The position numbers and the translations under genes are program-made. From Strongylocentrotus purpuratus (taxonomy: Eukaryota > Echinodermata > Echinoidea > Camarodonta > Strongylocentrotidae), in the NCBI RefSeq assembly GCF_000002235.5, contig NW_022145611.1, positions 17,209,633 through 17,273,632 on the forward strand: a stretch of DNA of 64,000 bases, read 5' to 3'. Of the stretch, positions 1 through 10,850 are shown in pieces (the stretch's first letter is position 1; each line of letters begins with the position of its first letter). Under the pieces are notes generated by a model. It was given only the letters and a program-made list of their open reading frames with translations. It was not told the DNA's origin and searched no databases.

Positions 1-1127
1 GGAACGCGGTCTCTAAATATGATGTCAGCCCCTCGCATTTTATCCTTTGTTAAATTCAAGAAATGTAATTAAATTCCATTTTGATTACAAGATTCATGCC
101 TATATCTCGATCATATATCACGGCCTTAATTTGTAACATAATTTATGTTCTTTCATGTACCCCCACTAGCTCAAGCTGCATATAATTGGATAGGTCTATA
201 TACTAATACTATTCAATTAACATTCAGAGATATGGAGATTTTGGGTCATTCTGTCATTCAGATCAATGGTGAATTGTGGGACATCACAATTTCTGACCGC
301 ATTTGTCTCAAAGCCATGATTTTCATGATTTTGAAAGCTAGATTCATAACTTTCTTATTTTGTAGTCCGATTTTTCTCAAACTTTCACCGAATTATACCT
401 CTACTATTTTTTATCACCCTAGTATTAAACCAATTTAATATTAGGGCGGACTTCCCCTTTAAGTTGAACTTGAACTATCGCAGGTCATTCATGCCACGTC
501 TGGTTGCTCTCACCATGTCGGTCCCCATTAAGAGACAAAAAAGTAAATTACATAAGTTAAGTTATATGTAAAACTTGGAAATTATACTACGGTATGCGAT
601 TTATGCCCTTAAATAATCTTGAACCAGATGTAAATTTAGTTAGAGGGGAAAAACCTTAGAAACTGTGATCTTAAGATAATATTTTTGTAAAAAAATGTAA
701 TTCTGTAGATTTGTGACCATGATTAATTTTGTACGTCCCTTGATAAACCAATGCCGGGAAAAGTAGAGGAACCAGGAACTAGTGGCATGCACAGCCTGCC
801 ATAGTTCAAGTCCACTCAAGTTGTTTTAATAAGGAGAAAATGTGAAGAACAAATGAGTAAAGTCATAACTTGTCATGAAATATACTTCAAATCTGTGAAT
901 CCTATTGGCAACACGGTCTCTATTATGATGTCAGCCCCTCCTTTGTTGAATGCAAGAAATGTCATTAAATTCCATTTTGATTACAATATATAGTTTCTTC
1001 ATATGCCTATCTTGATCATATCACAGATAGCATAAGTTCTTTCATGCACCCCATACAAGATAGGTCTACTATTATCATTCAGAGAAATGCAGATTTTGGG
1101 TCATTCTGTCATTCAGATCATTGGTGA
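1..1127. repeat. diverged direct duplication (1-272 and 906-1127)
   Basis: Two copies in the same orientation share GGTCTCT..ATGATGTCAGCCCCT, then ATTCCATTTTGATTACAA, TTCTTTCATG, and near the end ATTTTGGGTCATTCTGTCAT followed by TCAGATCA. Copies begin at 1 and 906; the left one may continue beyond the window. Between them is AT-rich sequence with no ORF of note. Either a dispersed repeat present twice or the ends of a larger element. Confidence 0.75.
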
Positions 1128-1748
1128 AAGGCACATAGTTTTTTTTTTCTTCCATTTTTTTGGAATAATTACGCAACAACTCACAGACAGCCGGGGGGAG
1201 GGGGAGGAACACTGCCTCCTTTAGCACACATTTTTTTAATTTTTTTTTTATTTTAAACAATAAAAATAAAAATTGAGGGGGTTTCGCGAAAAGCACGAAA
1301 GCTTTGACATTTCATTTAATAATTAGAGAAGCTTATAAGGACCAACCAGATGACGAGATAAGAAGACAAGAAGATAAGTTAAATGACAAGAAGTCGAGTT
1401 GTTGGAACTCGGCAAGTCGAGAAAAAAAATTGAAGAAAAAAAAAATGAATCAGATTCCAGGATCAAATTTCTGCAATACCTGCAAGTTTTGAAAGCTTAT
1501 TAAGGATTATTATTTAAAAAGTCCAGGGCCTAACTTAGAGACAGGCGAACCTTGTCATCTTGTCTTCTTGTCCCTAACGAGTCGACTTGTCCCAAACAAG
1601 TAATAATTGAGTGAATCGTCAAAGCTCCCGCGCGAGGGGGGAAACTGAATTCAGACAAGGTCACGATACAACGAATCGACTTCTTTCTCTAATAATTAAT
1701 TGAAACGTGAAAGCTTGCGCGGGATGGGCGAAAATGATTTCAGTCATA

Positions 1749-1927
1749 AGGCGGTGTCAGACAGAAAAATCCCTTCAAAAATCCCTTGAAAAATCCTTTC
1801 AAGAGAGAATTTTCTTGCTTCGTTAGAGGATTTTTAATGGGATAATTGATGACATACTGTAATTAAGAGGATAACTAAAATCCGGATAACTAAAATCCGG
1901 ATTTTTGGCCTCTGTGTGACACCGCCT
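1749..1927. mobile_element. MITE-like element inserted in the repeat cluster
   Basis: Terminal inverted repeats AGGCGGTGTCAGACAG and CTGTGTGACACCGCCT flank 179 bp, with ATA directly repeated on each side (1746-1748 and 1928-1930), a plausible 3-bp target duplication. Inside, GGATAACTAAAATCC is tandemly repeated. No coding capacity. Confidence 0.7.
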
Positions 1928-2140
1928 ATAGATTAGCGTAATCATTAAATGAAACGTCAAAGCTTCCGCGCTTCGCGGGGGGGGGGGGGGAACTGAATTC
2001 AGACAAGGACACGATACAACGAATCGTCTTTTTTCTCTAATAATTTAATGAAACGTGAAAGCTTCCGCGCTTCGCGCGGGCCGGGCGAAAACGAATTCAG
2101 ATAAGGATTAAGATTAATAATTTATTGAAACGTCAAAGCT

Positions 2141-2488
2141 GAAATGTAGTGCTACAGGAGGCTGTTGCAGGTGTCATGGAAAGATAAAAAGACAAATGTG
2201 TGGATCCTGGAAAAGATTGGAACAGACTTGACCATTAGAAGGGGAATCAGGGAAAGAAAACTTAACTATTTTGGGCACATTGTTAGGAGATCTGAAGGTA
2301 TTGAGAAGCAAATACTGCAAGGAGCAGTCAAATGAAAACGGGGTAGAGGTCGTCCACCAATATCTTGGAATGATGATATTAAGAAAGTGTCTGGACAAGG
2401 AATGAAAGGTGCAACACAAATGGCAGGTGAAAGAGTTGCATGGCGTGCTCTCGTGAAGGCCACAGCAGCGCTTTACAGCGCCAGCTGA
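2141..2488 (+). pseudogene. 3' end of an RTE/CFDP2-like LINE reverse transcriptase, decayed
   Basis: 116 codons in one frame read like the C-terminus of endonuclease-reverse-transcriptase proteins: CYRRLLQVSWKDK, RRGIRERKLNYFGHIVRRSE, then RGRGRPPISWNDDIKKVSG and RVAWRALVKATAALYSAS-stop. Two in-frame stops (TAG 2147-2149, TGA 2333-2335) show it is dead. A GATGATGAT tail follows, as is typical of RTE-class elements. GTCAAAGCT is present on both sides (2132-2140 and 2505-2513), a target-site duplication, so this is a 5'-truncated insertion. Confidence 0.85.
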
Positions 2489-2959
2489 AGTTGATGATGA
2501 TGATGTCAAAGCTTCCGCGCTTTGCGCGGGAGGGGGACAACTTGTAAATAACTTAATTCCGGATTTATAGGGTTAAATTTGTAGACATTGGGACATTGGT
2601 ATTAATATACTTGTCGGTAATTGGTGGCTAGTTTTGTCGGTAATCGGTGGCCACTACGCCCCCTCCCCCACTGAAAAAGGTCTAGCGACGCCCCTGATAA
2701 CAACGCAGTTTATACACTCGAGATAATTTTTGCGCATGCATATACAACGACTCACGACGTGACAGATCGCTTTTCTCTAACTTCTAACCAATCAGAAGGC
2801 TTCGTTTTTTCCTAGAAAGTGCAGGTGGACATTAATGCGCCAAATGTGTTTCTCAAATTGCAACATATCCCTACTCTTGGAGGGGATAGGCGAAAGCAAT
2901 TTTACCTCATATTACTCCAGGAAGTGCCTGAAATGCTTCTAATGTGGTTCTAAAATTGC

Positions 2960-3235
2960 AAATGCTTCCTACTCTGGAGGGGGTCCATCCCCGCTTGGTC
3001 GCTCCGCTCCCTCGTCGCTTAATTGTTTTACATATATTTCACCCCATGCCATTTTTCGCCCCCCTCCCCCGGTAAGAAATTCCTGGATCTGCCACTGATA
3101 CCCATACCCTTTGAGCTTGAGGGGCTCCGCCCCTTGACCCCCGCCGGGGCTTTGCCCTAGACCCCACTTTGAAAAACGTTCAGCGGGGCCTGCATGTAAG
3201 AGTGGGGCGATGCGGATTTTTTTGTCTGCCATACC
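2960..3235. repeat. GC-rich dispersed repeat
   Basis: Contains GAGGGGCTCCGCCCCTTGAC and CGGGGCTTTGCCCTAGACCC-type sequence, strikingly more GC-rich than its surroundings, with a short palindrome GGGGCTCCGCCCC. I recall similar sequence as a common repeat in marine invertebrate genomes but cannot name the family. The minus-strand ORF across it is Gly/Pro low complexity and not taken as a gene. Confidence 0.5.
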
Positions 3236-3659
3236 AAAACGTTTTTGCTCATTACGTACTTCTAAGTGGATGAAGATGATAATGATTTACAGGAAATGTA
3301 ACTACCATCTGCTTTGAAATAAATACAGATATATAATTTGATCTCATTTAAACATGTGATTATGATTTTGTATCTGAATAAAGATTTATTAAAAAAAAAG
3401 AAAAAAAGAGGGAATTGAATTTCATATGGGGATCAATCGATCATCACCCCAAAAATATATTTTGGGAAACACGGAGAAGAAGATAGAATAAAAACAAAAA
3501 ATAACAAGGAAAGATAATTATCCGGCGGCCGCATAATTCACTGGTTTTTATTCAGTAATAGTTTTATTTTCCCTTTTATCTGTCTCCCTTTTTTGGTCCC
3601 TCGATATGGAGAGGGGGTGGGGCTGCTCAGTCGTTTCGGTTCTCCCCTCCCTCCTTTTT

Positions 3660-3862
3660 AGGTACCTTATTTCATTTTCGGAATTATGTACCCTTTTTCA
3701 TTTTCGGAATCATGAACCCATTTCATTTTCGGAATTATGAACCCTTTTTCATTTTCTGAATAATGAATTCCATTTAATTTTCAGAATTATGAACCCTTGT
3801 TCATTTTCGGAATTATGAACCTTCGGAAAAACGGAACCTTTGGAAAAACGGAACCTTGGAAA
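3660..3862. repeat. tandem repeat, unit about 25-30 bp (CATTTTCGGAATTATGAACC)
   Basis: Six imperfect head-to-tail copies of TTCATTTTCGGAATTATGAA with CCC(TTTT) linkers, followed by three copies of a shorter unit CGGAACCTT(T)GGAAAAA. Unit lengths vary by a few bases. Confidence 0.9.
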
Positions 3863-4016
3863 AACGAGTGCGGACATGCCCGAAAGGCATTACCCGAGGT
3901 AAACTTGAACTAGCTGTGAACCGAATGAAAAGATTGTCTCCACGTGCTTCTTTGGAGGCCAAGAGTATTGTCATCATCATAAAATAAAAGATAGACCGGA
4001 ATATTGTCAATGCTGA

Positions 4017-4039
4017 GGGGGGGGGGGGGGGGGGGGGGG
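4017..4039. repeat. poly-G tract, 23 bases
   Basis: Uninterrupted run of 23 G. It is the longest of many G or C homopolymers in the window (others at 1977-1990, 17467-17481, 19485-19498, 19544-19554, 20442-20452, 21621-21634, 22276-22288, 36925-36936, 37535-37551, 39518-39531). Lengths of such runs are unreliable in assemblies. Confidence 0.9.
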
Positions 4040-4629
4040 TCATCTTAAAAAAAAAATGGTCTGCAATTTGTTATGAACAATATTTGTTTGCTTTTTTTTT
4101 TACTGCAACTTTTTAAAAGATAGAGCAATATTCCCACAGGAATGAAAGAAAGGGGCATCTTACGTTTTGATGATTAGAGTCAAGATCCAATAGGCACAAC
4201 ATTTAAGATAAAAAATAAACCATTTTCAATCAATAAAAGATTAAAAGGACACTTTTCCAATGCTCGAGGGATATTTATTGATTTTGAGAAAAACTGAGGT
4301 TTTATACGCCCATGTCATCCCAGAAATTAGTATTCGCTCATATTTTCAGTAACTGCTTATTTAAATGCACTTCATCACACAATGGAAATCTTGCATAATC
4401 ATCTTTTAAAGCTATAATTTCCGTAAAGTTGTATTCTCATGTGATAATAACATTCACTGTCTTACCAAAGTCTGGCCCAAATGGACTTTTAACATGCCGT
4501 TTTTAAAACACCGTTGTCCGATGAAGCACTGGATTAATGCAACCCTAGCACCATTTGGAAGCATATACCGCTTCTACTTCAAGAAAAGCAAACCCAAAAC
4601 CGGTATACCACCATCACGACGCACGATCT

Positions 4630-4735
4630 TATCATTGGCATCGTCATCATCATCATTATCATCATCCATAATAATCGTCATCATCATCATCAACATCATC
4701 GTTCATCTTCATCATCCATAATCATCACATCATAA
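4630..4735. repeat. imperfect (ATC)n microsatellite
   Basis: Interrupted TCATCATCATCA / CATCATCATCAACATCATCG tracts over about 100 bp. The overlapping plus-strand ORF is composed of this repeat and is not a gene. Confidence 0.85.
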
Positions 4736-4943
4736 TTTATACCCATCATCCTCGTAATCGACACCAACTCTCATAAACAATTTTAAACCATCATCACCTC
4801 AATCACCAGCACCTATATAGCATCCTCATGATCACTACATCTTTACCGGTTCTTTAATTTATTTAAAGAAAATATATTTTCATGCCCGGGCGTCAGAGTG
4901 CAGTGACCTATTGCGTCTGCTGGAAGAGTTGTTTTGTTCAGCT

Positions 4944-4967
4944 GTCAGTCAGTCAGTCAGTCAGTCC
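4944..4967. repeat. (CAGT)n microsatellite
   Basis: Five to six perfect CAGT units inside otherwise plain sequence. Confidence 0.85.
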
Positions 4968-6014
4968 GTACATCCATCTGCAATTGGGCTGCGCAGTGTC
5001 ATCTCTCATTACAGTTCATGAACTATTAAACCTGTTTCCTAATAGACTAACTCGTTACCTTTTAATTTATATTGTGAATTAAGTCAAAGATTGCAAAAAG
5101 TCTATTGTCTGTATAAAACTTTTTGGCACTATAGGCCGATTCATAGCAAAGGTTGGTTTATATGAAAATGTATACCAATGTTTAAAGTCACTCAGAAATT
5201 CCATCTTTCCCTCTTTCCCGACCTTTTTCAGTTGTTAGGTTTTATTTCTTATTTTTCAACTAACTGATGATGATATCAAAAGTGGCATAAGTATGCTGTG
5301 TTTTATGTGTATACGAAAGTGAGGAGTATAAATGGGTATTACATGTGGCGTCGGATGTATAAATATGAATACTTGCTAAATTCAATATAATGGCATCCTC
5401 TTTGCCCATAGTAATTATTCACATTAATTTCCATTAAAAATGAGCACAAGAATTCTACATCTACAACAAATCCCACTTCTGCTAACTTGTCAACTTTCCC
5501 AAAGGTTGGTCCAACATAGCAACAAAGTTTTAGTGCATGTAGTGTACTAGGCATGCATATAGTCACAATATTTGAGTAAATTTGATAACAGGTTTTGTGA
5601 ACTTGTTCTAAATAAATATACCACTCAAAGTATACTTCATTTCAGCATTTCATTTATTCATTTCTTTGACATTCAGCATACACATGCAGTATAACAGACA
5701 ATAATTTGTGACGTTTTTGTCACCCGCAGATCATAATTTCATTTTTCATAATTTTTCAATGGTTTCTTTTCTCAACTTTGGAGATGATTTTCAGACACTT
5801 TGTTCTCCAATAAATCACATATTACATCATAATTGTTCAGCCATCTGGCAAAATGAGGATGAAAGATCATGGGAGGTGGATGAAAGATGATCAGAAATGT
5901 TTTAAAAGGTCTAAGACCATGTTGGTTTACATGATGAAGATGAATATGACAAGTAGGCACTGATGTCTACAAGTATCAGCGGATAGAGATCAGAGAGAAC
6001 ATGGCAGCATTTTT

Positions 6015-6120
6015 ATGAACCGCCAAAGGTACAAGTTCGCCGACATCCCATTGCAACACCTACTTTACAATTAATACGTGTTTCAATGTGATGTCAGATA
6101 ACTTGTACTCATGATGGTTT
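6015..6120. mobile_element. MITE-like hairpin, family 1 copy
   Basis: Left arm has ACAAGTTCGCCGACATCCCA then TTGCAACAC; the right arm is its near reverse complement (GTTTCAATGTGATGTCAGAT then AACTTGTACTCATGATGG). A second copy of the same family is at 27800-27922. Confidence 0.7.
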
Positions 6121-8443
6121 GGTCTAGGGACAAAATGCTTTCAAGAAATCAACTTTACAATCTTCCACATCCTGCAAGGAAATTAAAAATGAAATACTTG
6201 TTTTGGGATTTTGGTCTGTATCATATCACAGTATGAACCACAAACTGGAAGATTTTATGAATCCATCCTTGGTATGAAACACAGGAGTTCCATGGAACAA
6301 ACAAATATAAATATGGTCTGACATAAAAAGCAATAATTATGAGTTATTACTCAACCAAGAAGAAATAGAGAAAAGAATAAAACTATTCTATAATTCCTGA
6401 GGACCTTTCCTCAAAGGATATTAAATGATCTGCAAGCTCTTTCACATGTCTGTCTCAAATAATTCAACACAACTGATTTCTATCTTATAGATATTTGTAA
6501 AAAATATGTACATATCTCTCACAATATTTCATAATATTCTGCTAAAGCACATATAGTAAAGAAATATTTACAAAACAAATTCATGATATAAAACAAAAAT
6601 GGAAATCACAGGTTGTACATAACAGAAATCTCTTTCACAAAACAACGTTAAAAATGACAAATACAAAAATAATGCTGCCCCTGAAGAATGAAATCGACAT
6701 GATGAGGGAAATCTATTTTTCTAAAAAAGAAAGCATTAAGCCCTGTTGATGGCAACTTATGAGATAATAATATTTCTTTATTTTTTCATGATTTCAGCAT
6801 AAATTTCTGAATAAACAACAACTAAAACAATACTATTCATTGATTTCACTTCCCTCTCGTAAGTACAATACCATCATTTTTTGTGTGTACTTGTTGTCTG
6901 GAAACATCGCATTTACCTGCTCACAGTTAAACTAATAATTGGTACAAATCCTGTCAATTCAAATCAGGGCAAAATTGAAAAATCAATTTTTAAAAATGTA
7001 CTACAGCAAAACCCATTCACAGGCTGACAAGAATTGCGGCACATAAATAACAAAGTCAATCATATAAATAATAATGCAAAAGGAATATTGTCAACGTCGT
7101 CGGACCAATAAAATTGGGAATCAAAAATGCAATAATAGAGGTAAACAGGACATAAGTTATACAACAAAACACCAACAACGTGAAATAGAAAGGATTGTCA
7201 CAACATGTAATTGCTTGGTCAAATGGAAAAAAATGGCCATTTTAATGTGAATTTGTGTACATCAAACGGAAAGTTTACCATAAAGTTGTTAAGGGGATAT
7301 CAAATTAGCACAGATTAGCACCTAAGGATGTCTTGTGTAGTTTGGATAATTGTCATTACAAATTAAACATCATAGTTTTGAAACTGGATCTGTTGACAAT
7401 AAATTAACCAACAAACAATGGCCTATAATGTGATTGTCTTAATTTGAAATGAAACATAATTGATGAAAAAAAACCTATATCTTGAAAGCACTCGTATCTA
7501 TTTACCATGTTCTGATGAATTTGGAATGGATAGAAAGATAAACTTTAATAAGTATGAAACATTACATAAGATTGTCAAAAGAAAAAATGAAAGTGCATTA
7601 AGGAAACAAAGTAATGCTTCTGACACTTAACAATGGAGCAAAATTCATATATATTTTGAACAAGATTAGGCTGTCCATGATAAAGGCCAAACAACACTAA
7701 TATTTTGTTATATATACCTCATACATAGATTCTTATTCACTGATTGGTCAAAACTATATCACAGGACAAGGTGCATCTCGATCTATCATTGCGTCAGAGG
7801 GTTTTGGTTTTCTGTCATTTAACCTTAGGTCAAAAGATTGAACGCCAAAATCCTTTGATAGAATGCGTAAACCCTACAAGACTTTTGCACACAGAAAAAA
7901 ATTGTGTCAGGCCAACTGTAGATCCACAGTCTGGGCCTAGAAAAGTTAGGTCTAGTCCTACTCCCAGGACCAGGTCTTTGTCCAGCCCAAAGCCTACAGT
8001 ACGTTTAGCACTGGCAGCTGTTAGACTGGCGAAACCATTCAATGAGTGAGGTGATAGCCAGGTTGAACTTCTCCTCAACCACATTGCCGAATCACCAGCC
8101 ATGTTGCAAGACATCACAAATGCTCCTGTGACGGTCACATCAACAAACATGTAGCTGACACAAATTTTCATTTTCATGGCTGTGTTGTAAACATTTATAA
8201 TAAATAGGCCTAAGTCTTGGGCCAATAGGACTGTTAATATGTTCCTGTGAGGAGCAAAGATTGTTGATGTTGGATTTCTTTTAGGATTGTATAAACTGGA
8301 GTTAACAATTGAAGTTTGCAGAATTGGATATTCTAATTCTGCATGGTGAGTAAATCTTCTTGATCTCATTTCCTGTTTGTTAGCGCTAGACCTACACCTA
8401 GACCTATTCATGAATCAATTAAAAGGATGAGGTATATTAAACA

Positions 8444-8571
8444 ACTGCTCTGTAATCGGATGGTGGTGGAAATTATCACTCACTCGGTAGCCCTTCTATG
8501 TAGGTGATAGAAGGGCCGGTATGAACACAACTGTGAAAGTGATAATTTCCACCACCATCCTCATGAGCAGT
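8444..8571. mobile_element. inverted-repeat element (about 40-bp arms)
   Basis: Arms ACTGCTC..GGATGGTGGTGGAAATTATCAC and GTGATAATTTCCACCACCAT..GAGCAGT are perfect over 20 bp or more. A second small hairpin (CCCTTCTA / TAGAAGGG) sits in the loop. It lies just past the first candidate CCDC88 polyadenylation signal in the direction toward the gene. Confidence 0.75.
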
Positions 8572-8680
8572 CAATTAATTTATTTTTAGAAATTCTTTCT
8601 TGTAACAAAAACCAACTCCTAAATAACAATTTAATTAGTATCATTTCTTCTTTATACAGATACACATCTCAAATACAAAT

Positions 8681-8755
8681 ATCGTCTGTTTGGAGCCAGA
8701 AAGGCTTTAACTGTGTGTAAATGAATATGAGTTGACGCCCTTCTGTCTCCAAACC
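8681..8755. repeat. hairpin family 2 (GGAGCCAGAAGG), copy 1
   Basis: ATCGTCTGTTTGGAGCCAGA followed by a spacer and CGCCCTTCTGTCTCCAAACC. The arms pair as a stem of about 25 bp. Related copies are at 9521-9590, 9616-9690 (looser), 14832-14913 and 53382-53449. Confidence 0.65.
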
Positions 8756-9520
8756 AACGCTATACTATTTTCACTTGGTTTGATTTAAGGGTGTTTTGCA
8801 CCATGCTACTCTCACTCAAGAGCTACAGTATATACCAAGATCTATTTAGTCTGTAATGCATCATGCAATATAATATGCCCATGTCAAACCTTTATCCCTG
8901 GGTGCAGGCATATATTCTGGTTAAAATCCTCTTGATATTGTGTAAAATGAAAAAGAAAAATCTCACCAACTGATTACAAGGTATTGAATACGAAGACAAA
9001 TGAATTAATGATGAAACCCATTACAAAGGGATGCAATAGAAACATAGACCCCCTTTCTCGTATGACTTATTAACTGCCAAAATTAAAAAAAATGCTGCAT
9101 TAGAATAGAATGACACAAGCAGAATGTGACTCACATTTCTGTATCTCATAACAACCAACAGAGGAGTACGCTTTTAGGAGGCCTTTGCTACACTCACTTT
9201 TTCTCACCCTTAAATAGAATTGACTTTTTCATGGAAGTTTATCACATCATTGGTGAACAAGTCTTATATTGTCTCCAACCAAGTTGAGGAAAGATAAATG
9301 GAATCGGTTATAAAATGAAACCGAATACAAATGATTGGAACTGAATGACATACAGGTATTGAATTCTAAGACCAAATCCTTGGCATTTGAATGGATATAC
9401 ATATATCTAATGAATTGGGTCCACATAGGGGAATGAATCATATTTGAAGACATTGGTTCTGGTTATGATACTTAGTGGTAATAATTACTCTCTGGTGTAA
9501 GCAACAAAATATGTACATAT

Positions 9521-9690
9521 GATCTGCTGAGAGCCAGAAGGATGGTAACTCATGTACTTACACCTTTCTGACTCTCACTAGATGGTATATGGTACATGTA
9601 TATCATTGAAAAAAGGTGTCTGGCAGAAGGACGTCTGCAGAGAAATTCCTCACACAAGAGTGATTCTCTCAGCACCCTTCTGTAGGGCAC
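9521..9690. repeat. hairpin family 2, two adjacent copies
   Basis: First: GAGAGCCAGAAGGATGGTAA ... CACCTTTCTGACTCTC. Second: GTGTCTGGCAGAAGGACG ... CACCCTTCTGTAGGGCAC. Both fold on themselves and sit in the probable CCDC88 3' UTR. Confidence 0.55.
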
Positions 9691-10085
9691 ATAATTAAAA
9701 AAAAAAAAATATTTACTGTGAATGATTTTCAAACTGTTGTGTGAGATAGATTTGACCATAGAAGACCGTAATACTAACTTGTGAATGAGAGAAAATCTGA
9801 ATACCGTGATCCATCGAATGATACATGTGTCCAAAGTTTGACAATTACAAGAAATCATTATCAAATTTTACTTTACTGTAAAAGAGTTGTTTGCACATTT
9901 CACAATAACAATCATTAATACTTTTAAATAGCTTTTATCTATTTTCCTTTGTCTATTTACAACCTCCCACACTGGTAATAAAGTGCATTTTCACGAAACA
10001 GCACAGAAACACATGTCTTTAGGCCACCTACATAACACTAGATCATCATGAAGCTAATTTATATATCTATCTTATTTGAATACAC

Positions 10086-10850
10086 TCAGACACATCCATA
10101 TTCATACCAGACTGAGTTCTTTTTAGGAGGGTCTGTTTCCCCATCTTCTGGTTTAGATGATGATGATGTTGGTGGTGTTGGTTTTGCTTTAAGAGTCTTC
10201 TCAGTGGCAGAGACAGGTCTGGACTTTGGAAGGGGTACGGGTGGTTTCCCGCTGGGACCCTTCGCCTCTGCATTGCCAGCCGTTTTAGCCGGCGATTTTC
10301 TAACATTGGAAGGGCTTGACTCTGGTGATCCAGCTATGTTGACAAGACGTAACCTGGCCTCAAGGTTTGCTAGGTTCTCTTTGGTCAACATGTCTTTTCC
10401 TCTGGGGCTCAATTGTTCGCTAGACTTGCTCATTTCCCTCGCTGCATTGTCCATGGGGATCGACTTAGGTTTGATGGGCGCTCCATCGGGATAGTGTGGC
10501 TTTGGCTTAATCACCTTAGAACCGGCCTCTGGTGGTAAGGCATATGATGCAGATGTCTTGTTATCCTCTCGGGATTGCTGCTTGGCGTATGGCCGTGCCG
10601 TGTATGCAGCGGACCCCAAACCCCCCTTACCAGGGCCAGGCGGTCTTTCTCGCTTTGGTGATCGGACAGTGACGATCTCCTCTTCCTCGTCGTCCAGGAC
10701 TTCAAACTCCACGTCCTTCACGGTCCGTTTGCTGCTGTCGTTGACGGAATGGAGATCCCGCGATACGGTCGCCTCGATGGAGTCCTCCGACCCGTAGGAC
10801 TTGTGGGGCGCCATGGCGATAGGGCCATCAGTCTCAGTTGCTGGAGGGTG
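10086..10850 (-). CDS. CCDC88: CCDC88 last exon: Pro/Lys-rich tail with C-terminal PDZ-binding motif
   Basis: 254 codons plus TGA stop at 10086-10088. The acceptor is CCCTGCAG|CACCCT (phase 0) or CCTCCAG|CAACTG at 10840 (phase 1). After HPPATETDGPIAMAPHKSYG come SEDSIE, a DDEEEEIVTV acidic patch, a short helical LTKENLANLEARLRLVNIAG, and Pro/Lys-rich repeats with SH3-type stretches (GKPPVPLPKSRP). The protein ends SVWYEYGCV. Vertebrate Daple ends in the same YGCV, which binds the Dishevelled PDZ domain; Girdin lacks it. The internal ATG at 10814 is not needed as a start. Confidence 0.93.
   Translation of the reverse strand, partial: HPPATETDGPIAMAPHKSYGSEDSIEATVSRDLHSVNDSSKRTVKDVEFEVLDDEEEEIVTVRSPKRERPPGPGKGGLGSAAYTARPYAKQQSREDNKTSASYALPPEAGSKVIKPKPHYPDGAPIKPKSIPMDNAAREMSKSSEQLSPRGKDMLTKENLANLEARLRLVNIAGSPESSPSNVRKSPAKTAGNAEAKGPSGKPPVPLPKSRPVSATEKTLKAKPTPPTSSSSKPEDGETDPPKKNSVWYEYGCV

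Larger units (their letters stand above)
1290..2540. repeat. cluster of GC-rich AAGCTTCCGCGC repeat units
   Basis: Units containing GAAACGTCAAAGCTTCCGCG, GGGGAAACTGAATTCAGACA and CGATACAACGAATCG recur near 1608-1680, 1690-1740, 1948-2030, 2046-2105, 2122-2140 and 2505-2530, with a partial inverted copy at 1296-1325. The array is broken by two younger insertions (1749-1927 and 2141-2504). Arms around 1345-1425 and 1540-1605 are partly inverted copies of each other (GACAAGAAG / CTTCTTGTC words). Confidence 0.7.
5640..10085 (-). other. probable 3' UTR and downstream flank of CCDC88
   Basis: No supportable coding exon. The stretch is AT-rich and directly follows the CCDC88 stop. By eye the first canonical AATAAA on the minus strand is at 8579-8584, about 1.5 kb past the stop; others are at 6777-6782 and 5652-5657. 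Which one is used cannot be told. The stretch holds four hairpin elements (6015-6120, 8444-8571, 8681-8755, 9521-9690), otherwise nothing recognised. Confidence 0.45.

Noticed and set aside
7830..8411. 193-codon minus-strand ORF in the CCDC88 3' flank
   Set aside because: No recognisable domain, biased composition, lies in probable UTR and overlaps no splice-supported exon; likely chance.
10048..10494. 148-codon plus-strand ORF
   Set aside because: Antisense to the last CCDC88 exon, which has homology and phase support.
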